This document shows positions 44,088 through 53,252 of a stretch of DNA of 64,000 nucleotides, in pieces. Within the stretch, counting starts at the first letter, position 1. The number at the start of each line of letters is the position of its first letter. The translations under genes and the position numbers were made by a program. The stretch lies in the NCBI GenBank assembly GCA_019636615.1, contig JAHBXF010000001.1, forward strand, positions 1,240,001 to 1,304,000, read 5' to 3'. The notes below the pieces were generated by a model. The model did not search any database. It saw nothing but the letters and a program-made list of their open reading frames with translations, and was not told the DNA's origin. This DNA comes from Phycisphaeraceae bacterium (GTDB taxonomy: Bacteria > Planctomycetota > Phycisphaerae > Phycisphaerales > UBA1924).

Positions 44088-44265
44088 GAGAGATCTTATG
44101 CATCGCCGCCGAGATGGTCATCGCGTGCGGACCGCGCCGTTTCGCGGCAAAGTGGCAGGGGCCGGTGGTTTGTGCCGCGCCGTGAGGCGTTGCAACCCGG
44201 CGGGTGCGACGGCGGTACAACCCCGCGACGGGCTGTGGGTACACCTATACAACCAGGAGAGAGCG

Positions 44266-44904
44266 ATGAGCAGTATGAGAGGATGCGCGGCGGCGGTCGG
44301 CATCGCGGTTGCGGTTGCGGCCGGTCTATCGCACGGCGCCGTGGTCTACGACGCGATCACGAACAACACGCGACGAAGCACGCTCTTCACAACGGATGAA
44401 TACGCACAAGACCTGACCCTGTCGACGGGCGCCGGAACCGCTATCCGGCTGGTGGAGGTCGGCGTGAGCCGGAACGTCGCGTTCCCCGGGGTGTATACCG
44501 GCGTGATGACGGTCCGGCTCTGGGCGGATGCGGGCGGCGGCCCCGGCGCTCTGCTGGGTGTCGCCACGGCGCCCGTGACCCTCGAAGAGAACCTGCTGGT
44601 GCACATCTTCGCGGCCGACTTTGGCCCAAACGGCGTTGAAGCGCCCATGGGCAAGGTCTGGGCGGGCGTGCAGTTCTCCTATACCAACCCGCTCGGCGCG
44701 GGGCTCGTGTATGGTCGCAGACAGCCGGAGATTGGTCAGTGGGGGCGTCACGATGCGCGGCGGTACCCCGACGGCACCTGGGTTCTTCACACAGACCGCA
44801 GCGACCCGGCGTATATCAGGATCACGACGGTGCCCGCCCCGGGCACGCTGCCGGCGTGGCTGGCGTTGCTTGCCGTGACGGCGGTGCGGCGCAGATCTGT
44901 CTGA
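44266..44904 (+). CDS. Secreted PEP-CTERM protein
   Basis: 212 residues from the ATG at 44266, with AGGAGAG seven bases upstream. The signal peptide ends near LSHGAVVYD. The middle is beta-rich (IRLVEVGVSRNVAFPGVYTG, TVRLWADAGGGPGALLG). The C-terminus is VPAPGTLPAWLALLAV followed by TAVRRRSV, a PEP-CTERM signal for an exosortase-dependent anchor. Function unknown. It lies divergent from the toxin-antitoxin pair, 178 bp away. Confidence 0.8.
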   Translation: MSSMRGCAAAVGIAVAVAAGLSHGAVVYDAITNNTRRSTLFTTDEYAQDLTLSTGAGTAIRLVEVGVSRNVAFPGVYTGVMTVRLWADAGGGPGALLGVATAPVTLEENLLVHIFAADFGPNGVEAPMGKVWAGVQFSYTNPLGAGLVYGRRQPEIGQWGRHDARRYPDGTWVLHTDRSDPAYIRITTVPAPGTLPAWLALLAVTAVRRRSV

Positions 44905-45084
44905 ACGTTGCACACCCGCGTCGATCTCAATGCATAAGAACTGGTCGTAAGTTCACGCGCGGCGTCTGACCCGCACGGCGGCCCGGTCCCGGCGCGGCGG
45001 TTGTCGTGGCGTGGCTTGCGTGGATATTCTCTGGCGCGTTGTCGTCTATTCTCGGGATGCCGTGTGTGCAGGAAGGGGGCTCGT

Positions 45085-45870
45085 GTGGCGAAGAAGAGCG
45101 ATGGTGAAGTCGCGGGGCAAGGGGCCGGCGGAGAAGACCTGCCGCGCGAAATCACACCCGGCGGCAGCGAGGTCATCCGTCATGAACTCGGCGGGCAGGA
45201 TCAGCACCCGGGAGTGGCGTATCTGAGCGAGGAGGAGATGCTGGCCATTGAGGCGCACATCGAAGCCTGCTTTGGCCCCGTGAACAATGTGATCCATGAG
45301 ATTGTCTCAGAAGCGGTGCACATCGATCTGTTGCCGGCGATTTTAGAAGAAGATGAAGAAGTGGTTGTCATGCTGGCGACGATGGGCATGAGCGCTGTGC
45401 CGATGCACCTGCCGGACTTCGAGGATGTTCCCGAGGAGGAGCGGCCCTCGGCGTACGCGGAACTCATGATGCTGTTGCCGGGGCGGTGGAAGGCGATCGC
45501 AGAAGGAGACAAAGAGATAGAAGAGTGGGGGTGGTGGCCCGTCGGAGTCTTGAAAGACTGTGCGCGGCTACCGGTGTTGTTCGAGACGTGGCTTGGTCCG
45601 GGGCACACGGTGCCCAACGGCGACCCACCCGAGCCGTACCACGCATCGTGCCCGTTCGCGGGTGTGTTGGTCATTCCCATGGGCGGTGAGGCGTCGCGCA
45701 TGGAGGCCGGCGGCAAGGTGGTAGACTTCTACCTGCTCCTCCCGTTGTACCCGGCGGAGATCGAGTACAAACTCGAGCACGGCGCAGCGGCGCTGCTCGA
45801 GAAGATGGAAGAAGCGGGCATCTCTCCGCTGGAATACGCCGATCCCGAGCGGCCGTCGTGCGTTGGGTGA
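45085..45870 (+). CDS. Suppressor-of-fused (SUFU) domain protein
   Basis: A 261-residue cytoplasmic protein. From about residue 55 it follows the bacterial SUFU pattern: VHIDLLPAILEEDEEVVVMLATMGMSAVPM, YAELMMLLPGRW, WGWWPVGVLKDCARLPVLFETWLGPG, HTVPNGDPPEPY and the C-terminal YLLLPLYPAEIEYKLEHG. The start is GTG (MAKKSDGEV...), preceded by GGAAGG. Bacterial SUFU proteins are often immunity proteins of polymorphic toxin systems. No RHS or toxin gene is adjacent here, and the downstream gene is DUF4132, which makes that role uncertain. Confidence 0.82.
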   Translation: MAKKSDGEVAGQGAGGEDLPREITPGGSEVIRHELGGQDQHPGVAYLSEEEMLAIEAHIEACFGPVNNVIHEIVSEAVHIDLLPAILEEDEEVVVMLATMGMSAVPMHLPDFEDVPEEERPSAYAELMMLLPGRWKAIAEGDKEIEEWGWWPVGVLKDCARLPVLFETWLGPGHTVPNGDPPEPYHASCPFAGVLVIPMGGEASRMEAGGKVVDFYLLLPLYPAEIEYKLEHGAAALLEKMEEAGISPLEYADPERPSCVG

Positions 45871-46147
45871 TGCGGGTGGCGGGGCGATGCGTTCTGTGCC
45901 GCGCGGCCTGCAACACGAGATGACCTGCGCACCGAGACCGCCGCGGAGGTTTGTAATTGGTGCGGAGAAGCCCCATTGGAATCCACACCATGAAGTGATC
46001 AGGCCACGCCGGCCGATCCTGGCGGCACTCGGTGGGGGCGGACGGGATGTCGATGCGGCGCCCCGAACCGGGCCTCACCACGTATTGACTGTGTTTGCAA
46101 CGAAGCGGGCCGGGAATGCATACGCTCGGCTCTTGGAGGAATGTGCC

Positions 46148-46549
46148 ATGCCAACCCTGGTCGTGTGCGATGAAACAACGGGCGGTGCGCGGGGCGAGAA
46201 GATCTCGCTTGAGTTTCCCACCGAGCGCATCACGGTGCGAGAACTCATCCGCGAGCGTGTGTATCAGGAAGTGCAAGACTACATGCTCAAGCGCGCCACC
46301 AACGGCGGCGTCTTCAAGGGGCTGGTGAGGCCCGACGAGTCGGAGCAGACAGCGCAGGGGTACAGGGTCAAGGGTGGGCGTGAAATCGACTGGAAGGTTC
46401 AGTTTGCGCGGGCCTGCGCCGCGTACGAAGCCAACCGGGTGCTGGTTCTGGTGGGTGATCGTCAGACCGGCGGGCTTGATGAAGAGGTCGTGCTCGGACG
46501 GGGCGTTGAGGCGACGTTCCTGAAACTGGTGCCGCTGGTGGGGGGGTAA
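46148..46549 (+). CDS. Small beta-grasp-like protein with C-terminal Gly-Gly
   Basis: 133 residues from an ATG preceded by GGAGG nine bases upstream. The order TLVVCDE (strand), KISLEFP (strand), TVRELIRERVYQEVQDYM (helix), then later strands (RVLVLVGDR, EEVVLG), ends in VEATFLKLVPLVGG. The ending matches the tails of MoaD/ThiS/ubiquitin-like proteins, where a strand with hydrophobic residues leads into a terminal Gly-Gly. Proteins of this kind are found beside DUF4132 genes, from memory and not verified here. Only three bases separate it from the DUF4132 gene, so they are certainly co-translated. No E1-like (ThiF/MoeB) or JAB gene is in this window. The family name is unknown to me. Confidence 0.7.
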   Translation: MPTLVVCDETTGGARGEKISLEFPTERITVRELIRERVYQEVQDYMLKRATNGGVFKGLVRPDESEQTAQGYRVKGGREIDWKVQFARACAAYEANRVLVLVGDRQTGGLDEEVVLGRGVEATFLKLVPLVGG

Positions 46550-46552
46550 AGG

Positions 46553-49500
46553 GTGGCGAAGAAGAAAGTGTCAACCGGGCTCGACGCGGCGGGCGCGAGG
46601 GCGATGATTGACGCGTTTACTGGCACGACCCTGAGAGGTGCCAAGAGCGCTTCGAAAGTGAGAGACACGCCGGAGCTGCGTGCCATTCTTGGTCTGGTGG
46701 GTTCGGATCAACGAGTCGTTGCCTGCGAGATTGTGAGCCGGCTGGCCGACATTCAAAAGCGGCACATCAAGGCGGTGACCCAGGGGAGCACGAAAGGGCC
46801 AGAGCCATACTGGTTTCCATGGTTCGAGGAGTATGGGCTCCCGCTTTCATTCCTGTGCGCGCGACTGCTGGGGCGAAAGTTGTCGCTGAGCACCGATGAG
46901 GTTCTGAGCCTGATCGATTGCGTCTGTGGGGATGCGAGGCATGCCCGGAAGGTGCTTGTGATTCACGCGGTCAACGCCCTGGAAAGCCTCCCGCGACCAC
47001 TCGAGTCAAGGGTTGCGAGCGCGGCGATGCGTTTACGCGAGGAACTTCGCGCGGATCGTCGCGCGGCGAGCGCAAAACTTGCCACGCGAATATCCAAGTG
47101 TCTGGAGGGGTTCAAGGGTGGGCTTGACGCTCGGCCCAATGGCGTTCGCAAGGTCACACCATCGGAGCGTGTTCTGCTCCAGCGCGGCACAATCAAAGAC
47201 AGCACGCCGATGCTCCTCGACGCCATGCTGCGGGCGATGAGCATTCCCGAGGAGAATGATGCTGCGGGCGCGGTGCAGTTCGCCTGCCCGCCCGGTGCGC
47301 CCAAAGAAGTGATCGACGCGATCAACGATTCGCTCGAAGGGGCATTACTAAACTGCCCTCGAAGTTGGGTTGGCGGATTCGCCATGGATCCGACCGTCGG
47401 CAGCGTGGCGATCGCAGCGGGTGCGCCCGGGGTGGCGTGGCTGGCCTCGGCGCTGGCTGCCATGAGCCAGAAACAGATCAAGTATGAGTTTGAAGGCAAG
47501 AGGGCGCAGCGCTTCCACAAGGGTTTCGGCTCGCTCCTGAGTACGTTTGAGTTCGTGATCACGAAGATCAGCGGGGTCGATGCGCCTTCGCTGGCGTCGC
47601 TCTGCCACGCGTTGAGCCGTCTGCGCATTCCCGAGTACACCTACCCGGACTGGGTCAAGATCGCTGGGGAGTGTGCGCGGCTTGTATCCGCCTCCCCTGG
47701 GCCGATGGACAAACGCACCGTGCTCCACGCCATTCGCCTGCGCGAGCGGCTCGCCCGAACAGACGATGCGATGTACCGCGCGAGCGTGCGGGTGATGGAT
47801 GCGGCCCTGAACATCGGCGCGGACTTTCCGTTGGAACTGGGTGAGCGCTGGTCCGACCAGGCCTTCACGGATCTGATGGCGCTCAAACCGGCGGAGCGGG
47901 CCGTGTGGGTGCGCTTCATTGAGCACGGGCTGGGCGCCAAAGGTGGTGCGCCATCGGCCAAGTGGTGCAAGCAGGCCGATGAACTCGCCAGGTCGATGCC
48001 GCGCGAGCGGGTGGAAGAGTTTTTGGGTCGCTGGTTCCTGCTGGTTGGCAAGCCGCGCCCGGCGATCGCGGGCGGAAAGATCGCGGGGCGCGACCCATCG
48101 GTACCGACCGAACGTGGCGCGGATGGGCTTCGCTCCCTGGCGTTGATGGCTTCGCGGTGGGACACACCCGCCTCGGCCCGTGCCCTGGGCGACCTCGCCA
48201 TGGCCTGCTTCAAGATGGTTCCCGGCGTGGGCGCTCGCTGCATCCGCCCCGGCACCGCCGCGCTGTGGGGGCTGTCGCTGATGACCACCCCGGCGGCGCT
48301 GGCGCAACTGTCGCGGCTGCGTCAACTCGTGAAGTTCGGCACCGCCAAGAAGATGCTCGATACATCCCTTGGGAACCTGGCCGCGCGGCTGGGCGTGACG
48401 ACGAGCGAACTGCACGAGATGGCCTGCCCGGATTTCGGGCTCGATGCCGACGGGACGATGCACCAGGAAGCCGGCGACTTCACGCTGGAACTGGTCGCCA
48501 ACACGGGCGGGGCCGAGGTTCGCGTGCTCGACGCCAAGGGGGCGGTGCGCAAGAGCGTGCCCGACGCGGTGAAGAAGGAGCACGGCGAGGCGCTCAAGGC
48601 GATGAAGCAGGCGAGCGACGACATCGACAAGATGCTCAGCGCGCAGCGGGTGCGCATTGATTCGATGTTCGTTGATGATCGGTGTTGGGCCGTGCCCGCG
48701 TGGATCGATCGCTACATCCACCACCCGCTGGTGGGCGTGCTGGGCCGGCGCCTGATCTGGCGCATCGTCGATGATGCAAAGTCTGCAAACCCCGGGCGGG
48801 CCGTTCTGTGGCGCGACGATCGCGCCTGCTTTGCCGATCTTGACGGGAAGAGCGTGACACCCGCAGACTCGCAGCACGTTCGCCTCTGGCACCCCATCAC
48901 CGCCAGCGCCGACGAGGTTCGCGCCTGGCGCGACCTCATCGAGAAGTCCGGCATTCGACAGCCGGTGAAGCAGGCCCACCGCGAGGTCTACCCGCTCACC
49001 GACGCCGAACGCACGACCGCCACGTATTCGAACCGCTTCGCGGCCCACATCTTGAAGCAGCACACCTTCCAGCAACTGGCGGCCGACCGCGGCTGGAAGA
49101 GCAAACTGCGGCTCATGGTTGATGCCGAGTACCCCGCCCCATCGCGGGAACTCACCGGGTGGGCCATCCGGGCCGAGTTCTGGATTGAATCGGTCGGCGA
49201 TGACTACGGGGTAGACACCACGGATTCCGGCTCGTTCCTCTATCTGACGACCGACCAGATACGGTTTTACCGCGCCGGCGCTGCCGAGCCGCACGCGCAT
49301 GCGGGCGGTGGTGGCTACACCACCTACGGCGAAGATCGTGAAGAGAACCGGCCGCTGCCGCTGGAGAGCATCCCGCCGATTGTCTTCAGCGAGATGATGA
49401 GAGACTGTGATCTCTTCGTGGGCGGCGCCAGCGTGGGGAACAACCCGGAGTGGCAGGACGGCGGGCCCGAAGGGCGCTTCGTGAACTACTGGCAACTCTA

Positions 49501-49852
49501 CTCGTTCGGCGAACTCGCCGGATCGGGCCGCGCCAGGCGAGAAACGCTCGAACGCCTGATACCTCGCCTCCGCATCGCGGGAGTCTGCGAACTGGGCGAG
49601 CGGTTCTTGAGGGTGAAGGGCAGGCTGCGCTCGTACAAGATTCACCTGGGCAGCGGCAACATTCTGATGGAGCCCAACGACCAGTATCTGTGCATCGTGC
49701 CCAGCGCGGGCCAGATCGCGAACGAGGGGAGCGTCTTTCTGCCCTTCGAGGGGGACCGCACGCTCTCAATCATCCTGAGCAAGGCGTTCCTCCTCGCAGA
49801 GGATGACAAGATCAAGGACCAGAGCATCGTCAGGCAGATCAAGCGGAAATAG
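46553..49852 (+). CDS. Large DUF4132/DUF7737-type protein (MolR-like)
   Basis: A 1099-residue cytoplasmic protein from a GTG start three bases after the upstream stop, with G-rich ribosome-site sequence. The N-terminal two thirds are helical repeat-like. A DUF4132-like region covers about 810-900 (EKSGIRQPVKQAHREVYPLTDAE then FAAHILKQHTFQQLAADRGW). The C-terminal DUF7737 part has FLRVKGRLRSYKIHLGSGNIL and, near the end, the conserved VFLPFEGDRTLSIILSKAFLLAEDD. E. coli MolR is a relative, sometimes linked to MoxR ATPase/vWA genes. The biochemical role is unknown; the neighbour with a Gly-Gly tail is the best hint. Confidence 0.8.
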   Translation: MAKKKVSTGLDAAGARAMIDAFTGTTLRGAKSASKVRDTPELRAILGLVGSDQRVVACEIVSRLADIQKRHIKAVTQGSTKGPEPYWFPWFEEYGLPLSFLCARLLGRKLSLSTDEVLSLIDCVCGDARHARKVLVIHAVNALESLPRPLESRVASAAMRLREELRADRRAASAKLATRISKCLEGFKGGLDARPNGVRKVTPSERVLLQRGTIKDSTPMLLDAMLRAMSIPEENDAAGAVQFACPPGAPKEVIDAINDSLEGALLNCPRSWVGGFAMDPTVGSVAIAAGAPGVAWLASALAAMSQKQIKYEFEGKRAQRFHKGFGSLLSTFEFVITKISGVDAPSLASLCHALSRLRIPEYTYPDWVKIAGECARLVSASPGPMDKRTVLHAIRLRERLARTDDAMYRASVRVMDAALNIGADFPLELGERWSDQAFTDLMALKPAERAVWVRFIEHGLGAKGGAPSAKWCKQADELARSMPRERVEEFLGRWFLLVGKPRPAIAGGKIAGRDPSVPTERGADGLRSLALMASRWDTPASARALGDLAMACFKMVPGVGARCIRPGTAALWGLSLMTTPAALAQLSRLRQLVKFGTAKKMLDTSLGNLAARLGVTTSELHEMACPDFGLDADGTMHQEAGDFTLELVANTGGAEVRVLDAKGAVRKSVPDAVKKEHGEALKAMKQASDDIDKMLSAQRVRIDSMFVDDRCWAVPAWIDRYIHHPLVGVLGRRLIWRIVDDAKSANPGRAVLWRDDRACFADLDGKSVTPADSQHVRLWHPITASADEVRAWRDLIEKSGIRQPVKQAHREVYPLTDAERTTATYSNRFAAHILKQHTFQQLAADRGWKSKLRLMVDAEYPAPSRELTGWAIRAEFWIESVGDDYGVDTTDSGSFLYLTTDQIRFYRAGAAEPHAHAGGGGYTTYGEDREENRPLPLESIPPIVFSEMMRDCDLFVGGASVGNNPEWQDGGPEGRFVNYWQLYSFGELAGSGRARRETLERLIPRLRIAGVCELGERFLRVKGRLRSYKIHLGSGNILMEPNDQYLCIVPSAGQIANEGSVFLPFEGDRTLSIILSKAFLLAEDDKIKDQSIVRQIKRK

Positions 49853-49976
49853 CGGGGCGGGCGGTGCACGGGGGCTTCGCGCGGCGTAACGCTGGCCACG
49901 CAGTGATCACGGGCGTACAACAGCGCGCCGCCCTCCGGCGCGGCTCAGCCCCACGCCTTCACTACCATCGCCTCGT

Positions 49977-51836
49977 ATGCCCGCGAATCAGGAACTCGCA
50001 TCAACGCTGTCGGACATGGCCCGCATGATGGAACTGCTGGGGGAAGACTCCTTCCGCGCCGCGGCCCACAGCCGCGCGGCACGCGCGATAGAGGGGCTGG
50101 CCGGCGACATCGAGACAATCGCGGCCGACCGCGGCGCGCTGCTGGCGATCGAGGGCATCGGCGCCAAAATGGCCGACAAAATCATCGAGTTCTGCACCAC
50201 CGGCGTGATCAAAGAGCACGCCGACCTGCGCGCCCGCGTGCCCGAGGGGTTGCTCTCGGTGCTCGAGGTGCCCGGGCTTGGCCCAAAGACCGTGCGCGCG
50301 ATGTGGCAGCAACTGGGCATCACCTCGCGCGACGGGCTGGCCAGGGCGATCGAGGATGGTTCGCTGCTCACCCTGCCGCGCATGGGCGAGAAGGCCGTGG
50401 CCAAGATCCGCGACGCGCTCACGTTCGCGGCGGCCGCGGGGCAGCGCACGTGGCTGGGCAAGGCCCGCCCGGTGGCGGATGTCTTCATCGATCGCCTGCG
50501 CTCGCTCGCGGGCGTCGAGCGCGTCGAGGCGGCAGGCTCGCTGCGGCGCGGACGAGAGACGATCGGCGACGTGGACATTCTGGTGGGGATGGCCGCCGAT
50601 GCCCCGCCCGCGGCCACGCTGGCCGTGGGAGAGGTCTTCCGCACCACCCCGGGCGTGACGCACGTGCTCGCGGCGGGAGACTCGAAGAGTTCGGTGATGT
50701 TCTCGATCGATGCATCGCAGGGGCGGTGGCAGCCCACCCCAAACCCGGAGAAGGGCGAGTCTCTGCCGCCCCCGCCCCCGGGCGGCCCCGCGATTCAGGT
50801 TGATCTGCGCGTGCTGCCCGCCTCGGTCTACGGCGCGGCCCTCATGTATTTCACCGGCAGCAAAGAGCACAACGTGCGGCTGCGCGAGCGGGCCATCGCA
50901 CGAGGCATGACGCTCAATGAATGGGGCCTCTTCCCCGACACCCACAAAGACCTCGGCCCGCCCCAGTCGCGGGGCGTGACGCCCATCGCCGCGGCCACCG
51001 AAGAAGACGTCTTCCGTGCGCTCGATCTCCCGTGGATTCCTCCCGAGGTGCGCGAAGACCGCGGCGAACTCGATCACCCCCGCCCGTGGGCGCTGGTAGA
51101 CCTGGCGGATATCAAGGCCGAACTGCACGCCCACACCACGGCGTCTGACGGTGTGTTCACCATCGAGCAACTCGCGGCCGAAGCGCGCCGGCGCGGCTTT
51201 CACACCATCGCCGTGACGGATCACTCGCAATCTTCCACCATCGCCGGGGGCCTTCGGCCCGACCGCCTGCGACGGCACATCGACGCGGTGCGCGAGGCGA
51301 ACGAACGCACCGAGGGCATCACCATCCTCGCGGGGTCAGAGGTTGACATCCTGGCCGATGGACGGCTGGACTATGACGACGACCTGCTCGCGAGTTTGGA
51401 TGTGGTGGTGGCCAGCGCGCACGCCGCGCTGACACAAGACCCGGCCACGGCCACCAGGCGGCTTCTGGCCGCGGTCACGCACCCGCTGGTGCACATCCTG
51501 GGGCACCCCACCGGCAGGCTCGTGATCCGCCGGCCCGGGCTCTCGCCAGACATGAGCGAGATCTTCGCGGCCGCGCGAGAGCACAACGTGGCGATGGAGA
51601 TCAACGCGCACTGGATGCGGCTGGACCTGCGCGATATTCACGTGCGCGCGGCGGTCGAGGCCGGGTGCCTCATCGCCATCGACTGCGATGTGCACGAAGG
51701 CGCAGACTTTGACAACCTTCGCTTCGGCGTGCAGACCGCGCGCCGGGGGTGGGTCACGGCGGATCGCTGCATCAACACCTGGCCGGCCCGGCGGCTCCAC
51801 GCGTGGCTTCGTGCCAAGGGCCGCGGAGGGCAGTGA
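49977..51836 (+). CDS. polX: DNA polymerase/3'-5' exonuclease PolX
   Basis: A 619-residue repair polymerase. The N-terminus has helix-hairpin-helix domains ([35 protein letters not shown]). The polymerase X motif is [18 protein letters not shown] with catalytic Asp198 and Asp200, and the third carboxylate is Asp276 in IQVDLRVL. The C-terminal PHP domain begins [14 protein letters not shown] (His384 and His386) and continues with ITDHSQ-like AVTDHSQSS and metal ligands near SAHAAL and INAHW. It would fill small gaps in base-excision repair. A short hairpin (49924-49942, arms CGCGCCG and CGGCGCG) lies just before the start. Confidence 0.93.
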   Translation: MPANQELASTLSDMARMMELLGEDSFRAAAHSRAARAIEGLAGDIETIAADRGALLAIEGIGAKMADKIIEFCTTGVIKEHADLRARVPEGLLSVLEVPGLGPKTVRAMWQQLGITSRDGLARAIEDGSLLTLPRMGEKAVAKIRDALTFAAAAGQRTWLGKARPVADVFIDRLRSLAGVERVEAAGSLRRGRETIGDVDILVGMAADAPPAATLAVGEVFRTTPGVTHVLAAGDSKSSVMFSIDASQGRWQPTPNPEKGESLPPPPPGGPAIQVDLRVLPASVYGAALMYFTGSKEHNVRLRERAIARGMTLNEWGLFPDTHKDLGPPQSRGVTPIAAATEEDVFRALDLPWIPPEVREDRGELDHPRPWALVDLADIKAELHAHTTASDGVFTIEQLAAEARRRGFHTIAVTDHSQSSTIAGGLRPDRLRRHIDAVREANERTEGITILAGSEVDILADGRLDYDDDLLASLDVVVASAHAALTQDPATATRRLLAAVTHPLVHILGHPTGRLVIRRPGLSPDMSEIFAAAREHNVAMEINAHWMRLDLRDIHVRAAVEAGCLIAIDCDVHEGADFDNLRFGVQTARRGWVTADRCINTWPARRLHAWLRAKGRGGQ

Positions 51837-52177
51837 TGGTGCGCCCCCAGCGCAACACCAGGACGACGGGTTTCGTGGGCAGGTGAGCGCGGGGCGTGAA
51901 AAGGCATGAATCGGCATGGGAAGGCGTGGGGGTGCGTGTGCGTGCGTGGGGTGCGTGGGGTGCGTGGGCGTGCGTGGGGGGGGCGTGGGGTGTGGGGGTT
52001 GAGGGTGGAAGCCGGCGTGAAACCCGGTTCGGGGCACATATTGGTTGAATCCCGGGGGCGGCTGGTCCGTACCATTGAGTGGGCACGGGGGAATCTCCGG
52101 CCGTGCCGACATTATGTTCTGTATATGTTTGTATGTAGAACTGACGTCGGGGACACACGAAAAAGGCGGAGGCTGCC
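51837..52177. repeat. Simple GTGCGTGG-type repeat in the gap before the pseudopilin
   Basis: From about 51920 to 52010 the plus strand is built of GTGGGG/GTGCGTGG units with many G runs, and it can form quadruplex structures. The rest of the gap shows no gene. The pseudopilin start at 52178 is preceded by GGCGGAGG. Confidence 0.6.
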
Positions 52178-52987
52178 ATGAATCAACCGACCTTGTGCCG
52201 CGCTGCCCGCGGCGGATTCACGCTGATCGAACTGTTGGTGGTGATCGCCATCATCGGGGTGCTGTCGGCGATCGCGCTGGTGGCCGGGGGCAAGGTTTTC
52301 AGCAGCGCCAAGGCCTCTACCACGCAGGATGTGCTGCGTGTGCTCGATACGGCGATGGAGGCGTTCATCTCTGAGAAGGGGGCCATTCCGCCCGCGACGG
52401 TGGAACTCTCGCTGAACCCCGGGCAGGCCGCGCAGCAGCGGCGGGTCTTCGCGGCGGCCGATGCCTATGACGCGGACGGGCAGGGGATGATGAACAGCCT
52501 CGGGTACTTCATGGCGCAGGCCCGCGAGGTACCAAGCGCGAAGCGGCACCTCGACGGGGTGCCCCAGAAGTTCCTCAAGCGGCTGCGGCCGACGACCTCT
52601 CAGCCGGAACTTGAGACATTCGTGGACGCGTGGGACCGGCCCATCCGCTACGTGCACCCGGCCTTCCACGGGGTGATCGTGCAAGACACGGCCAACGCCA
52701 CGCCGGGCGGCCCGCGCGATATCACCACGCTCGAAGTGCCCTCGCTGCGTCAGGGCCAGCAGTGGGGCGTGCAACGGCTTCGCCGCAACAGCACATACCT
52801 GCTCACGCCGCCGGTGGTGGGCGCCCTGGGTGCCGATGGCGACGGCGGGCGGTGCCAGGGGGGGCGGCCCTACTTCTACTCGGCGGGCGAAGACGGCAAG
52901 GTGGGAACAGAGATCGATGGCACCCTCCGCACCAACCGCAACGCGGACAACGTGTACACCACGGTTCCCTCGCTGCCGCCGGTCTAA
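52178..52987 (+). CDS. Type II secretion/type IV pseudopilin (GspG-like)
   Basis: A 269-residue pseudopilin. The N-terminus has the cleavage motif RGGFTLIELLVVIAIIGVLSAI with Glu at +5. The rest is a globular part; the C-terminal Gly-rich segment (FYSAGEDGKVGTEID) resembles the calcium-binding loop of GspG. The protein is about twice the size of GspG. It is followed after 265 bp by the secretin and the assembly ATPase, which supports a secretion or pilus role. Confidence 0.85.
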   Translation: MNQPTLCRAARGGFTLIELLVVIAIIGVLSAIALVAGGKVFSSAKASTTQDVLRVLDTAMEAFISEKGAIPPATVELSLNPGQAAQQRRVFAAADAYDADGQGMMNSLGYFMAQAREVPSAKRHLDGVPQKFLKRLRPTTSQPELETFVDAWDRPIRYVHPAFHGVIVQDTANATPGGPRDITTLEVPSLRQGQQWGVQRLRRNSTYLLTPPVVGALGADGDGGRCQGGRPYFYSAGEDGKVGTEIDGTLRTNRNADNVYTTVPSLPPV

Positions 52988-53063
52988 GTTGGCATTGAGC
53001 CTGTGAATGGAAATGCTCGCGCCGCGGGTGGGTTTGTCGCGCGCGGGGCACGCCCGCGCGCAT

Positions 53064-53093
53064 GGGGGCGTGGGGGTGTGGGGGTGTGGGGGG
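53064..53093 (+). other. Perfect four-run G-quadruplex motif
   Basis: Runs of 5, 5, 5 and 6 G separated by CGT, TGT and TGT. The tract is on the plus strand in the gap between the pseudopilin stop (52987) and the secretin start (53253). Loops of three bases are near-ideal for folding. Confidence 0.6.
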
Positions 53094-53252
53094 TATTCTG
53101 CGCGCCCCGGGTTCGCGGCATGGCCCCAGGGGTGGATAAGCCTACCTTTTCGCGCGTTTCTGACGCCTTGCGGCCGATCCTTCGGGCGGTCAGCATGAAC
53201 AACCTGCCCGGTCGGGCAGTCTTGTTGACGACTGAAACGTAGGAGAAGGTGC

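Noticed and set aside
51920-52010. GTGCGTGG units as a CRISPR array.
   Set aside because: Units are short and irregular with no spacers of constant length, and no cas genes are present; it is a simple-sequence repeat.
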